Shown: positions 25,878 through 35,413, counted from the stretch's first letter. The stretch: 64,000 nt of DNA from Gammaproteobacteria bacterium (GCA_030829985.1 JAURNW010000031.1:1-64000); one strand, 5' to 3'. Made by a program: numbers and translations. The notes: a model not told the origin generated them from the sequence alone.

Positions 25878-28088
25878 ATGATTGCACAACCATTGATCTT
25901 ACGTGTTGCTATAGCAACACCATTAAGACGTCTATTTGACTATCTGCCAGCAGATACAACTGAAGTAAAAAATTTACAACCAGGCATTCGAGTAGTGGTC
26001 CCATTTGGCCGACGTAAAGATATAGTTGGTGTCGTGGTATCGATCGGCAATAAGAGCGAACATCCGCAACACAAATTAAAAAAAATTAATAATATTATTG
26101 ATGATGAACCCATATTCAACAATAGACACCTTGATTTACTCATATGGGCAAGCAATTACTACCACTACCCAATCGGAGAGGTAATTTTTACTGGGTTGCC
26201 ATCTTCATTAAGAAAAAATAACACTATTAATGAGTTCAATGAACAAGTCTGGTACTTAACAGAAAAAGGCATTGCAACAGATCCCAACCTCATCAAGAAA
26301 GCGCCTAAACAGGCACAAATATTAAATTATCTACAACAAAGAAAAACACCCGTTAGTGAGTCTGAGATTAAGACCATTTACGACAGATCAAAGCAATCCC
26401 TGCTCGCGCTTAAATCTAAAGACCTGATCCAAAGTGGCACTGAAAATATTACCGATAGCGTTATTAAAATAAATAAAAGTCTATTCAAATTAAATAAAGA
26501 TCAGGAATATGCAAGCAATCAAATACTAAACAGACTTGAAAGTGATTCGGTATTTTTACTGGACGGGTTAACTGGTAGCGGCAAAACAGAAGTTTATATG
26601 ACATTAATGGAATCAGTCATAAAAGCCGGGAAACAGTGCCTGATTTTGTTACCCGAAATTGGCCTGACACCTCAACAGATACAACGTTTTAGAGATCGTT
26701 TTGAAGTCAACATTGCGATACAACATTCGGGGTTGTCGGATGCTGAACGCACCCAATATTGGCTCAATGCCAGATCTGGAAAAGCAAAGATTGTAATTGG
26801 AACACGTTCCGCTATCTGGACACCATTAGCTAACCCGGGCCTGTATATTATTGATGAGGAACATGACCTGTCCTATAAACAGCAGGATGGGTTTCGCTAT
26901 TCAGCCAAAGACATGTTGATTACCAGAGCAACCAGAGACAGGGTTCCAGCGATTCTGGGTTCGGCGACACCTTCATTGGAAACACTTTATAACGTAGAAA
27001 AAAATCGTTACAAACATCTGATATTGTCCACCAGAGCTGCAAATGCAAAACCGCCAAAATTCCGTCTGTTAGATATACGCGGGAAAAAAATGCACGGTCC
27101 TTTATCACAAATGCTGGTGGATGAAATCACAATGCATCTGGCTAATAAAAATCAGGTCTTATTATTTTTGAATCGGCGGGGATACGCAGTACATTTATAT
27201 TGTCATTGCTGTGGATGGAAAGCTGAATGCGGCCGTTGTGAACTTCCTTATACCTATCATAAAGCTATGAATCGACTGGTATGTCACCATTGCGATGTTA
27301 TTAAACCGTATGTCAAAAACTGCCCTGATTGTAGTGAACCATTATTGTTAATGGGACATGGGACTGAACGCATAGAAGAAGTCCTCGCTACACTCTTTCC
27401 CAAAGCAACCATTTCCAGAATTGATCGCGACACAACACGCAAAAAAAATGCAATGCGTGACTATCTGGAGGAAATACAATCCGGAAAAACCGATATAATG
27501 ATTGGTACACAAATGTTGGCTAAAGGACACCACTTCCCAAATGTAACACTTACTGGCATTGTCGATGCAGATCGAGGACTATTTTCAACTGACTTTCGCG
27601 CCAGCGAGAGACTGGCGCAACTTTTTATGCAGGTCAGTGGTCGAACTGGCAGAGGGGTTAAGGAAGGTACTGTCATTGTGCAAACCTACAACCCGGAATA
27701 TCCGCTGTTTCAACAACTGATTAAAGATGGATATAATAATTTTTGTAATTCTCTTTTACAGGAAAGGAACCATTCATCTTTACCACCATATTCCTACATG
27801 GTGTTTTTAAGGGCCGAGGCAAACAATGTTAATGATGTTAAACAATTTATAAATAACGCCGCTATGCAATTAAAACAAATAACAAATAATGCATTACTGT
27901 TATTCGGACCAATCCCTGCGTTGATTGAAAAACGAAGTGGGCGTTATCGTTATCAATTAATTATTCAATCATCTAATAGAAAAGCGTTACATACGCATCT
28001 AGATAGTTGGCTGGAAAAACTCGACCATATTAGAGGCTCAAAAAAAGTACGATGGTCATTAGATGTTGACCCTCAAGACATGGCTTAA
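25878..28088 (+). CDS. priA: Primosomal replication protein N' (helicase)
   Basis: 736 residues, normal length. The N-terminal 3'-DNA-binding domain (RVAIATPLRRLFDYLPA, PGIRVVVPFGRRKDIVGVVV) is followed by the helicase core with Walker A DGLTGSGKTEVY, DEEH box IIDEEHDLSYKQQ and SATPSLETL. The zinc-binding insert carries cysteines in CHCCGWKAECGRCE, VCHHCD and NCPDCSEP. Motif VI is QVSGRTGRG. PriA reloads the replisome at stalled forks. Neighbouring argS and the SPOR gene match the order in Pseudomonas. Confidence 0.97.
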   Translation: MIAQPLILRVAIATPLRRLFDYLPADTTEVKNLQPGIRVVVPFGRRKDIVGVVVSIGNKSEHPQHKLKKINNIIDDEPIFNNRHLDLLIWASNYYHYPIGEVIFTGLPSSLRKNNTINEFNEQVWYLTEKGIATDPNLIKKAPKQAQILNYLQQRKTPVSESEIKTIYDRSKQSLLALKSKDLIQSGTENITDSVIKINKSLFKLNKDQEYASNQILNRLESDSVFLLDGLTGSGKTEVYMTLMESVIKAGKQCLILLPEIGLTPQQIQRFRDRFEVNIAIQHSGLSDAERTQYWLNARSGKAKIVIGTRSAIWTPLANPGLYIIDEEHDLSYKQQDGFRYSAKDMLITRATRDRVPAILGSATPSLETLYNVEKNRYKHLILSTRAANAKPPKFRLLDIRGKKMHGPLSQMLVDEITMHLANKNQVLLFLNRRGYAVHLYCHCCGWKAECGRCELPYTYHKAMNRLVCHHCDVIKPYVKNCPDCSEPLLLMGHGTERIEEVLATLFPKATISRIDRDTTRKKNAMRDYLEEIQSGKTDIMIGTQMLAKGHHFPNVTLTGIVDADRGLFSTDFRASERLAQLFMQVSGRTGRGVKEGTVIVQTYNPEYPLFQQLIKDGYNNFCNSLLQERNHSSLPPYSYMVFLRAEANNVNDVKQFINNAAMQLKQITNNALLLFGPIPALIEKRSGRYRYQLIIQSSNRKALHTHLDSWLEKLDHIRGSKKVRWSLDVDPQDMA

Positions 28089-28091
28089 GTT

Positions 28092-28754
28092 ATGAGCAAT
28101 TTCATGAAAGTGCCACAACGAATAGTTTTTATCCTGATGGCTTCATTAATATGGAGTGTGTCACTTGCATCGACAGGTCTGGATGTAAAGATTAGTAGCG
28201 AGATTGACTTCATCGACGTCAAACATAATGGCAAGGTAGTCAGAATCCAGCGGGCGCAGTCGATAATTAACACCATCAACCCGGACTACGCGAAAACCTC
28301 CAGGAAATGCCCTCCATTTTGTATACAACCAGGCAAACTCGCAGAAGGCGTCGAAACAATCGCAGAACTTGAAGTACTTGGTTACTTAAAGCGCATTGCT
28401 AATGGCGACAATTCCGTCCTGGTTATTGACTCGCGTACCGAAGACTGGGTAAAAAAAGGCACTATACCAGGATCAATAAACATCCCATGGCCCCGGTTGA
28501 AGCCAGAAGCAGGCGCTGATCCATTTAAAATTGCGGATATACTGGAAAATAAATTCGGTGCTATAAGTCTTGAGGGCTTATGGGATTTTTCCAATGCCAA
28601 AACTCTCATTCTTTTCTGCAATGGCCTATGGTGTGGGCAATCACCTTCGAATATTAAAACCCTGCTAAGATTCGGATATCCTGCTGAAAAAATTAAATGG
28701 TACCGTGGGGGTATGCAAGACTGGGAAAGCCTTGGCTTAACTGTTATTAAATAA
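28092..28754 (+). CDS. Periplasmic rhodanese-domain protein
   Basis: 220 residues. A signal peptide (cleavage near SLAS, about 27) precedes a short N-terminal part with CPPFC (73-77). The rhodanese domain (about 85-220) has VLVIDSRTEDWVKKGTIPGSINIPW and an active loop LFCNGLWCGQS with the likely catalytic Cys176. Rhodaneses move sulfane sulfur. The extra CPPFC and Cys181 suggest redox chemistry rather than simple cyanide detoxification, but this is inference. It starts 3 bases after priA, so the two are co-transcribed. Confidence 0.8.
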   Translation: MSNFMKVPQRIVFILMASLIWSVSLASTGLDVKISSEIDFIDVKHNGKVVRIQRAQSIINTINPDYAKTSRKCPPFCIQPGKLAEGVETIAELEVLGYLKRIANGDNSVLVIDSRTEDWVKKGTIPGSINIPWPRLKPEAGADPFKIADILENKFGAISLEGLWDFSNAKTLILFCNGLWCGQSPSNIKTLLRFGYPAEKIKWYRGGMQDWESLGLTVIK

Positions 28755-28823
28755 ACACCGTTATACCTTCTCCTTGTCAGTTAAAAACACTAGAATGTGT
28801 GACTTTTTTTGAGACGGTCCAAA

Positions 28824-30569
28824 TTGAAAAAGCAAATTCAAGCCTTACTACTTCAATCTTTAACGGCATTACAGGCAAAACAAATTTTACCGATCAGTGA
28901 TCACGTTGAAATTAAGATAGACAATTCACGTGGTTCAGAACATGGTGATTTTGCATCTAATATTGCATTGATGCTGGCAAAACCTGCAAGATCCAACCCG
29001 CGAGAGTTAGCGCAAAATATAATTGCGCACTTGCCTGAGTCTGACCTATTAGATCACGTTGAAATTGCCGGCCCAGGATTCATCAACTTTTTCCTGAAAG
29101 AAACCGCTCATCAGGCTATCGTTGCTGAAATTCTGGATAAAGGCGATCGATATGGCGATTCTGATATCGGCGCTAACATTCCAACACTGGTAGAGTTTGT
29201 TTCGGCAAACCCAACCGGGCCTCTGCATATTGGACATGGTCGTGGTGCAGCATATGGAGCTGCTGTTTCCAGTTTATTGAAGAAAACCGGATTTGATGTC
29301 AGTTGCGAATATTATATAAATGACGCAGGACGACAAATGGACATCCTCGCAGTCAGCGTCTGGTTACGTTACCTGCAACATTGCGGCACAGACATTCCCT
29401 TCCCTGACAATGCCTATCAGGGTGATTATATAAATGATATCGCTATCAAATTACACAACGATCATGCAGAAAAGTTCATTGTTAATTCTGACAATCTGTC
29501 GGCACTGTTTAAAGAAGAAGATGCCGAGCTAAGAATTGACGGTTTGATCAAATATTGTATTACCCAACTCGGAGATGAAACGTACAGAATTGTATTCGAT
29601 GCGGGGCTCTATTCAATATTGGCTACGATAAAAGATGATCTGCTAGGATTTGGTGTCGAATTTGATAACTGGTTTTCAGAACGTTCCCTGGTAAGTAATA
29701 ACACAGTCGACCAGTGCATAGAGAAACTAACCGAGCAGTCGTGGATATATGAAAAAGACGGGGCACAATGGTTTCGTTCCAGTGAACTAGGCGATGAAAA
29801 AGATAGGGTATTAATAAGGGAAAATGGTCAGGCAACCTATTTTGCATCTGATATTGCATACCACCTGTCAAAGATAGAACGCGGTTATGAAAAGATTATA
29901 GACATATGGGGCGCTGACCATCATGGATACATTGCCAGAGTAAAAGCATCCCTACAGGCACTCGATCAATCACCGGAAAAACTTGAAGTTCTTCTGGTTC
30001 AGTTCGCAACACTTTACCGTGGCAAAGAAAAGCTACAAATGTCTACTCGCTCAGGTGAATTTATCACCTTGAAAGAACTTCAGGATGAAGTAGGTAAAGA
30101 TGCTGCCCGCTTTTTTTACATCATGCGAAAAAGTGAACAACATCTGGACTTTGATCTGGAATTGGCTAAATCAGAATCAAGCGATAACCCGGTATACTAC
30201 ATACAATACGCACATGCCAGAATCTGCAGTGTGTTTAGACAAATGCCGGATAAAGGCTATGCTTATAATGAAGCAGATTCCCTGAAAGACTTATCCACCC
30301 TTATTGAACCTCATGAAATCAAACTACTGGCGATGCTTGCCAGATATACTGATGTAATAGAGAATGCCGCCACTACGTATGAACCTCATCAGCTGGCCTA
30401 CTATCTAAAGGATCTCGCAAATGATTTTCATACCTATTACAACGCAAACCAATTTTTAGTTGAAGATGACGTAATTAGAAATGCGCGTCTGGCCTTAATA
30501 GCGGCGACCAAACAAGTATTACAAAACGGGCTCTCTCTATTGGGCGTAAGTTCTCCAGAGGTAATGTAG
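28824..30569 (+). CDS. argS: Arginyl-tRNA synthetase
   Basis: 581 residues from TTG 28824 (GAGACGG six bases upstream); another TTG at 28809 would add five residues. The N-terminal Add-1 domain is followed by the class I signature FVSANPTGPLHIGHGRGA, and EKLQMSTRSGEF stands for the KMSKS-type loop. The C-terminal DALR anticodon-binding domain includes YIQYAHARICSVFRQ and ends LLGVSSPEVM. It charges tRNA-Arg. The stop overlaps the next start as TAGTG. Confidence 0.97.
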   Translation: MKKQIQALLLQSLTALQAKQILPISDHVEIKIDNSRGSEHGDFASNIALMLAKPARSNPRELAQNIIAHLPESDLLDHVEIAGPGFINFFLKETAHQAIVAEILDKGDRYGDSDIGANIPTLVEFVSANPTGPLHIGHGRGAAYGAAVSSLLKKTGFDVSCEYYINDAGRQMDILAVSVWLRYLQHCGTDIPFPDNAYQGDYINDIAIKLHNDHAEKFIVNSDNLSALFKEEDAELRIDGLIKYCITQLGDETYRIVFDAGLYSILATIKDDLLGFGVEFDNWFSERSLVSNNTVDQCIEKLTEQSWIYEKDGAQWFRSSELGDEKDRVLIRENGQATYFASDIAYHLSKIERGYEKIIDIWGADHHGYIARVKASLQALDQSPEKLEVLLVQFATLYRGKEKLQMSTRSGEFITLKELQDEVGKDAARFFYIMRKSEQHLDFDLELAKSESSDNPVYYIQYAHARICSVFRQMPDKGYAYNEADSLKDLSTLIEPHEIKLLAMLARYTDVIENAATTYEPHQLAYYLKDLANDFHTYYNANQFLVEDDVIRNARLALIAATKQVLQNGLSLLGVSSPEVM

Positions 30570-31159
30570 TGCCGCGTGATTATAAAAACATTAAACCTAA
30601 AAAACCTGAACCGCTTGTACAGCGCTTCAGTGGTGCGCTTTCCTTTATAACAGGATTAGCACTGGGATTATTTTTCGCAGTCATTGTCTATTTTCATGAA
30701 CACAGCGCGACAATAGAAAAAAATAATCCGTTGCTCGTAAATGAGCCAGTACATGACAATGAAATTATTGCAGACAGTGAAAATAAAGCTCACCTTCCCG
30801 AACCACAATTTGACTTCTATAAAATATTACCCAGCAAAGAAATCAATATTTCCGAATGGGAATCAATCGAAGAAGACACCCCTGTTGTTAAACAGGAAGA
30901 AGAAGATAAGCCCGTAATGTTTGTGCTACAGGTTGGCTCATTTAAGGAATTTAGCGCTGCTGATGAAATAAAAGCCAAACTTGCCATGATGGGCGTCACT
31001 GCTGATATCCAACGCGTAGTCATAAATGGCCAGGATGTCCGTCATCGCGTCAGAATTGGACCCTACAAAAATAGTGAGAAATTAAAACATGATCGCGACA
31101 CATTATTAGCTAATGATCTGGATTTCATGCTACTAAAATTAAAGATGGAAGATATATAA
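30569..31159 (+). CDS. SPOR-domain membrane protein (FtsN-like)
   Basis: 196 residues starting at GTG 30569, which overlaps the argS TAG. A basic cytoplasmic N-terminus (PRDYKNIKPKKPEPLVQRF) precedes one membrane helix (about 23-43), an acidic linker and a C-terminal SPOR domain (about 111-190, MFVLQVGSFKEFSAADEIKAKLAM ... RHRVRIGPYKNSEKL). The layout is that of FtsN, a divisome activator that binds denuded septal glycan. The argS-SPOR order is also found in Pseudomonas, but there hslVU follows and here it does not. Confidence 0.85.
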   Translation: MPRDYKNIKPKKPEPLVQRFSGALSFITGLALGLFFAVIVYFHEHSATIEKNNPLLVNEPVHDNEIIADSENKAHLPEPQFDFYKILPSKEINISEWESIEEDTPVVKQEEEDKPVMFVLQVGSFKEFSAADEIKAKLAMMGVTADIQRVVINGQDVRHRVRIGPYKNSEKLKHDRDTLLANDLDFMLLKLKMEDI

Positions 31160-31189
31160 GTAACTTATATCACGTACTCACATCTCTAC

Positions 31190-31295
31190 TGGAGCGGGTG
31201 ATGGGAATGACCGCCATGGATGGATGCAATTGCCAGTGCGAACACCCACATTCTCAGCTTGGGAAGCTGATGTTCTGCCATTGAACTACGCCCGC
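31190..31295 (-). tRNA. tRNA-Gly(CCC) gene with about 32 extra bases in the T-arm
   Basis: Minus strand. Acceptor GCGGGCG, D-arm GTTC-AATGGCA-GAAC, anticodon arm TCAGC-TTCCCAA-GCTGA (anticodon CCC) and variable GAAT closely follow E. coli glyU. The T-stem GTGGG/CCCAT is recognisable, but the loop between its strands is 39 bases instead of 7. The 3' side is CACCCGC-T-CCA with CCA encoded. Acceptor position 6-67 is a C-A mismatch, where the usual form would be CGCCCGC. The gene is either a decayed tRNA, one with a removable insert, or one affected by recombination in the T-arm. GGG codons could be read by tRNA-Gly(UCC). Confidence 0.7.
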
Positions 31296-31612
31296 AAATT
31301 GCCCCATTTAAAACCATGAAGGACACTAATAAACGCTTATTTATTGCAATTAAATAAGAAGTTGAAATTTAGACTCATTATTAAAATAATCCACACGTTT
31401 AGAGCGTAATTTAAAGTGTCACTTATATACGATTTTAGTGTACTATTTACACAGAGAATGTGGGCTAAGCTAATGATAAGTCTGAAAATAAGGTTTTTAG
31501 TTTAATTACCCACAACAACTATATCCCAGTTGTAAATAATAAAAATCAAAGGGTTACTTAGGCTTTATAAGCTTACTTCTAATATAAAAAGGGAAAAGGA
31601 TAGAACCTCAAA
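31296..31612. other. Intergenic region before the response regulator
   Basis: No ORF is convincing. CTTATTTA (31336-31343) and TAAATAAG (31351-31358) form an 8-bp inverted repeat, 41 bases before the tRNA-Gly start on the minus strand, possibly within its promoter. The plus strand ends in AAAAAGGGAAAAGGATAG before ATG 31613, a good ribosome site. Confidence 0.4.
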
Positions 31613-32005
31613 ATGAGCGACGAAAAACAAACAGTAGTTGTAGTAGACGATAATGCTACTGTTCGAGCGCTGTTCGAGCGTAGCACGGAAGATCTGTCGC
31701 TCGATTTATTCAGTTTTGGTTCAGCTGACGCTGCGATGGAATATCTCACAGAGAATAAACCAAACCTCTTATTCCTCGATATTATTATGCCTGATAAGGA
31801 TGGCTTAACTTTCTTGTCTGAGTTAAGAAAGCTACCTCTACATCGCGATACCTCTGTGATTATGATTACTTCAAAAGATTATGCGCAGGATCGAACCGTT
31901 GCCAACGAGCTAGGGGCATTGGAATTTATTACCAAACCGATGCCAATGCGTGCAATTACAGATATAATCACAAATTATATTAACAAAGAAAATCCTTACA
32001 ATTAG
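31613..32005 (+). CDS. Single-domain response regulator (CheY-like)
   Basis: 130 residues, only a receiver domain. The acidic pocket is at 12-13 (VVDD), the phosphoacceptor is Asp56 (LLFLDIIMPDKDG), the switch Thr is at 86 (MITSK) and Lys108 lies in FITKP. There is no output domain, so it must act by binding a partner. It starts 13 bases before the metallo-beta-lactamase-fold gene and is probably co-expressed with it, which suggests a phosphosignalling pair. No histidine kinase is adjacent. Confidence 0.9.
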   Translation: MSDEKQTVVVVDDNATVRALFERSTEDLSLDLFSFGSADAAMEYLTENKPNLLFLDIIMPDKDGLTFLSELRKLPLHRDTSVIMITSKDYAQDRTVANELGALEFITKPMPMRAITDIITNYINKENPYN

Positions 32006-32018
32006 TACATAATAACGC

Positions 32019-32930
32019 ATGGCAAAGTCCTATCTCCGTTTTTGGGGCGTACGTGGATCGTATGCTGCACCATTTCCAACACATCTAAAGGTTGGCGGCA
32101 ATACCTCCTGTGTTGAGGTAAATGTCGATGATCATGTGCTCATCTGCGATGCAGGTACAGGCATTATTCCACTCGGAGATAAACTTGCCAGAGAGGGTAA
32201 AAGCAAGGATTTACTAATTATACTGACTCACTATCACTGGGATCATATCTGCGGCCTGCCTTTCTTCGTCCCCGCATTTATCCCTGACTGGAAAATTAAT
32301 TTCTTTGGCCCGGGCGAATCCGTACAGGAAATGAAACAAAAGCTTGATTCTCAAATGCAGGCGCCTTATTTCCCGGTAGGAACAGAGACCTGGATGGCTA
32401 AAATCAATTATGTTAATCCCAGAGAAACCAAGCTGGCCAATGGCCCAATTGAGGTCAGCTACTACAGCGTGCATCACCCGGGTGTTACCTACGGGTACAA
32501 AATCAAGGCTGGCAATAAAACCATTATCTATGTCTCTGATAATGAATGTCAGTTTCTTGACAAATCAATCAAGCAAAAGATGACTGAATTCAGTGTAGAA
32601 GAACAGGAAATGTTTGAAGCAATGAATCGGGAAGAATATGAATATGAATTAACCAATATTCAAGGTGCTGATATTCTTATTCATGACGCACAATACACTC
32701 CTGAAGATTATGAAGCCAAGCGTGGTTGGGGCCATTCATGCTATGTCGACGTAGTTAATTACGCAATTGACGCGAAAGTTAAAGATTTATATCTATATCA
32801 CCATGACCCTTATAACGATGATGATGCAATCGACAAGATACACGAAAAATGCAAAGTTATTATTAAAGAGCGCGGAGCATCATTAAAATGTCATATAGCG
32901 CGTGAAGGTTTGGAAATCGATCTCGATTAA
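32019..32930 (+). CDS. Metallo-beta-lactamase-fold hydrolase
   Basis: 303 residues. The metal-binding motif THYHWDH is at 70-76. Further metal ligands are probably His in YYSVHHPGVTYGY, Asp in DILIHDAQYT and His in WGHSCYVDVV. The start RFWGVRGSYAAPFPTHLKVGGNTSCVEV is a signature of a group of stand-alone MBL proteins (phosphodiesterase PdeA/YhfI-like). The 31613 receiver domain is directly upstream. Likely a cyclic-nucleotide or phosphodiester hydrolase, but the substrate is not evident. Confidence 0.82.
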   Translation: MAKSYLRFWGVRGSYAAPFPTHLKVGGNTSCVEVNVDDHVLICDAGTGIIPLGDKLAREGKSKDLLIILTHYHWDHICGLPFFVPAFIPDWKINFFGPGESVQEMKQKLDSQMQAPYFPVGTETWMAKINYVNPRETKLANGPIEVSYYSVHHPGVTYGYKIKAGNKTIIYVSDNECQFLDKSIKQKMTEFSVEEQEMFEAMNREEYEYELTNIQGADILIHDAQYTPEDYEAKRGWGHSCYVDVVNYAIDAKVKDLYLYHHDPYNDDDAIDKIHEKCKVIIKERGASLKCHIAREGLEIDLD

Positions 32931-32973
32931 TTATAGCAACGTGCTCTTCTGAATAGCTTCATTGTTACATACT

Positions 32974-33171
32974 ATGGATCTTCTGCTTAATGGTGAACCT
33001 TTCTCTTTAGGTCAAACTAAAACCATCGCAGACTTAGTCATAAGTCTTGAGCTGGATGGCAAATTTGCAATTGAATTAAATCAAACTATCATCCCCCGAA
33101 GTGAATATACAACTACAACATTGCATGCAGGGGACCAGATTGAGATAGTCCAGGCCATCGGCGGTGGATAA
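32974..33171 (+). CDS. thiS: Sulfur carrier protein ThiS
   Basis: 65 residues from ATG 32974; a TTG at 32962 is a less likely start. A ubiquitin-like fold ends in IVQAIGGG with the C-terminal Gly-Gly needed for adenylation and thiocarboxylate formation by ThiF. It delivers sulfur for the thiazole half of thiamine. thiG follows 18 bases later. No TPP riboswitch is visible ahead of it, unlike many thi operons. Confidence 0.92.
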   Translation: MDLLLNGEPFSLGQTKTIADLVISLELDGKFAIELNQTIIPRSEYTTTTLHAGDQIEIVQAIGGG

Positions 33172-33189
33172 AAATATCTAAATTTAAAC

Positions 33190-33981
33190 ATGGCTAATAC
33201 AAAAACAGACACCATCTCCATAGCAGGTATTGCTTACTCTTCCAGACTTTTGGTAGGAACAGGCAAATATAAAGACCTGGAAGAAACGAAAAACGCTATT
33301 GAAGCCAGCGGTGCACAAATCGTTACCGTAGCAATTCGTCGATCTAATATTGGTCAAAATAAGGACGAGCCTAATTTGTTAGATGTTATCTCACCCGACA
33401 AATATACAATTTTACCCAATACGGCTGGTTGTTATGATGCTGAATCGGCTATCAGGACATGTCGTTTAGCCCGTGAATTAATGGACGGGCATGATTTGGT
33501 TAAACTTGAAGTTCTCGGTGATGAAAAGACACTGTTTCCAGATATACCGCAAACGCTTGATGCCGCAATACAACTAGTAAAGGATGGCTTCAAGGTTATG
33601 GTGTATACGTCTGACGATCCAATTATGGCTAAACGGTTTGAAGATATCGGTTGCGTTGCAGTGATGCCGCTAGCGGCTCCAATCGGATCAGGACTCGGGA
33701 TTCGGAACCCCTATAATATTCGCACAATTGTCGAAAATGCCTCTGTTCCTATCCTGGTTGATGCTGGTGTAGGCACTGCATCAGATGCAGCTATCGCGAT
33801 GGAATTAGGTTGTGACGGTGTTTTAATGAATACCGCCATAGCTGAAGCCAGAAATCCAGTTTTGATGGCAAGTGCCATGAAAAAAGCAATCGAAGCCGGT
33901 CGAGAAGCGTATCTGGCAGGAAGAATGCCGCGACGTGCATACGCAAGTGCATCTTCCCCCATTGATGGTCATTTTTTCTAA
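33190..33981 (+). CDS. thiG: Thiazole synthase
   Basis: 263 residues. [25 protein letters not shown] opens the TIM barrel, with a conserved VTVAIRR strand. [15 protein letters not shown] and [16 protein letters not shown] are standard. The Schiff-base lysine is in LVKLEVLGD. The phosphate-binding end is [15 protein letters not shown] and [18 protein letters not shown]. It makes the thiazole phosphate from DXP, glycine-derived dehydroglycine (or tyrosine-derived imine) and ThiS thiocarboxylate. It pairs with thiS upstream; trmB follows after 42 bases. Confidence 0.96.
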   Translation: MANTKTDTISIAGIAYSSRLLVGTGKYKDLEETKNAIEASGAQIVTVAIRRSNIGQNKDEPNLLDVISPDKYTILPNTAGCYDAESAIRTCRLARELMDGHDLVKLEVLGDEKTLFPDIPQTLDAAIQLVKDGFKVMVYTSDDPIMAKRFEDIGCVAVMPLAAPIGSGLGIRNPYNIRTIVENASVPILVDAGVGTASDAAIAMELGCDGVLMNTAIAEARNPVLMASAMKKAIEAGREAYLAGRMPRRAYASASSPIDGHFF

Positions 33982-34023
33982 ACTTTTTATAGTACTTAAT
34001 CTCCGTATTATCAATTATCTTTC

Positions 34024-34725
34024 TTGAAAGTAAATCCAACAAAAAATAATACCATTCGTAGTTATGTTAAACGCGAAGGTAGGCTAACGGCTTCTCAAGA
34101 AGTTGCTCTGGATACCTATTGGGACAAACACGGTATAGATTTCAGTCATGTCGTGATTAATCTGGAAGAATTATACAAACGACGTGCACCTCTGGTTCTG
34201 GATATCGGGGTTGGCACTGGCGATACTACTCATACCCATGCCTTGGCCCATCCGGAAAATAACTATCTGGCAATAGAAGTTCATCGACCAGGCGTAGGAC
34301 AATTACTCAACAAAATAGAGTCAAATAATTTAACTAATATCAAGATAAGTAACGATGATGTCCTCGATGTATTGCAGGAGCAGATACCGGATGATTCTAT
34401 AACGCAGGTATTTATTTTTTTTCCGGATCCCTGGCCAAAAAAACGGCATCATAAACGTCGACTCATAAATAAACCATTAATTGATTTAATAAAGAAAAAA
34501 ATTAGAGCGCATGGACGATTGCACATTGCAACGGATTGGCAAGCCTATGCCAAACATATACAGAAATTGTGTGACGCAGATCCCCAATTAATAAGCCTTG
34601 CAGGAAATGATGGCATTTCTTGCCCCAGACCAGAGTGGCGCATCAATACTCGTTACGAGTCTCGTGGCTTACGGTTACAACATAACGTCTGGGAATTTTG
34701 TTACGGCTTTTCCAGGAATACCTAG
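34024..34725 (+). CDS. trmB: tRNA (guanine-N7)-methyltransferase
   Basis: 233 residues from TTG 34024. The Rossmann SAM site is LVLDIGVGTGDTTHTHALAHP, and YLAIEVHRPGVGQLL carries the conserved Glu. FIFFPDPWPKKRHHKRRLI is the TrmB signature. RYESRGLRLQHNVWEFCY lies near the C-terminus. It makes m7G46 in tRNA. The end overlaps the convergent HAD gene by 4 bases. Normal length. Confidence 0.95.
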   Translation: MKVNPTKNNTIRSYVKREGRLTASQEVALDTYWDKHGIDFSHVVINLEELYKRRAPLVLDIGVGTGDTTHTHALAHPENNYLAIEVHRPGVGQLLNKIESNNLTNIKISNDDVLDVLQEQIPDDSITQVFIFFPDPWPKKRHHKRRLINKPLIDLIKKKIRAHGRLHIATDWQAYAKHIQKLCDADPQLISLAGNDGISCPRPEWRINTRYESRGLRLQHNVWEFCYGFSRNT

Positions 34726-35381
34726 AACACAAGATCCTGAAATGAATGAATCGCGGCAAATTCTTCCGTTTCCTGTTCAGGGTTTTGGCTATCGGGTTTT
34801 GCTATTGTCAGCAGGTTTTTAATTCCAAACTCTCTTGCAGCCCTTAAGACAGTCAAGTTATCGTCAATCAATATAGTTTCATCGCAATTGAAAGGAACCT
34901 CAATTTGAAGTTTTTTCCAAAACATTTGATCTTCCTTTGCATGGCCTATGGCATGAGAACTAATAATTCGATCAAAAAAATTATCTATTTTTGTTTTATC
35001 CGCTTTCATCTTGATTAGGTTCTGGTGCGCATTAGTCACCATAATCACTGAATAATTTGAATCCTCCAAACGTTCAAGAAACGATTCTGCATGCGGGCGA
35101 TATTTTATTAAATGTTCAACATCTTCTTTCAATTTTAAAACATCAAATTTTAATCGTTCTGTCCAAAAATCCAGACAGTACCAGGAAAGCGTTCCTGCTT
35201 CTTTCGTATACCAGTCATGTAACTGCGCTTTAGCAACAATTGCATCCATGTTATTTAATTTAGCCCATTGTTTGGGTAAATATTCCTGCCAGAAAAAATT
35301 ATCAAAATATAAATCGAGCAAGGTACCGTCCATATCCAACAAGACAGTTTTAATTGAATTCCAGTTAATATCGGGTTTCAT
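34722..35381 (-). CDS. HAD-family GMP/IMP nucleotidase (YrfG-like)
   Basis: 219 residues. The HAD nucleophile loop is LLDMDGTLLDLYFDNFFWQEYLPKQWA, whose long WxxxxP stretch is characteristic of YrfG. Motif II is VIMVTNAHQ, motif III Lys lies in MKADKTKIDN or AIGHAKED, and motif IV is ILIDDNLTVLRAAREFG. YrfG hydrolyses purine nucleotide monophosphates. It is divergent from cysQ (32 bases between starts) and convergent with trmB. Confidence 0.85.
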   Translation of the reverse strand: MKPDINWNSIKTVLLDMDGTLLDLYFDNFFWQEYLPKQWAKLNNMDAIVAKAQLHDWYTKEAGTLSWYCLDFWTERLKFDVLKLKEDVEHLIKYRPHAESFLERLEDSNYSVIMVTNAHQNLIKMKADKTKIDNFFDRIISSHAIGHAKEDQMFWKKLQIEVPFNCDETILIDDNLTVLRAAREFGIKNLLTIAKPDSQNPEQETEEFAAIHSFQDLVF

Positions 35382-35413
35382 GTAATTTCAAGATAGGTAG
35401 AATAGTTTAGTCA

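Noticed and set aside
31200-31240. Group I intron in tRNA-Gly
   Set aside because: Only about 32 extra bases, located in the T-arm rather than the anticodon loop; far below the size of any group I intron.
32930-32973. TPP riboswitch before thiS
   Set aside because: The 43-base gap is too short and lacks the CTGAGA element.
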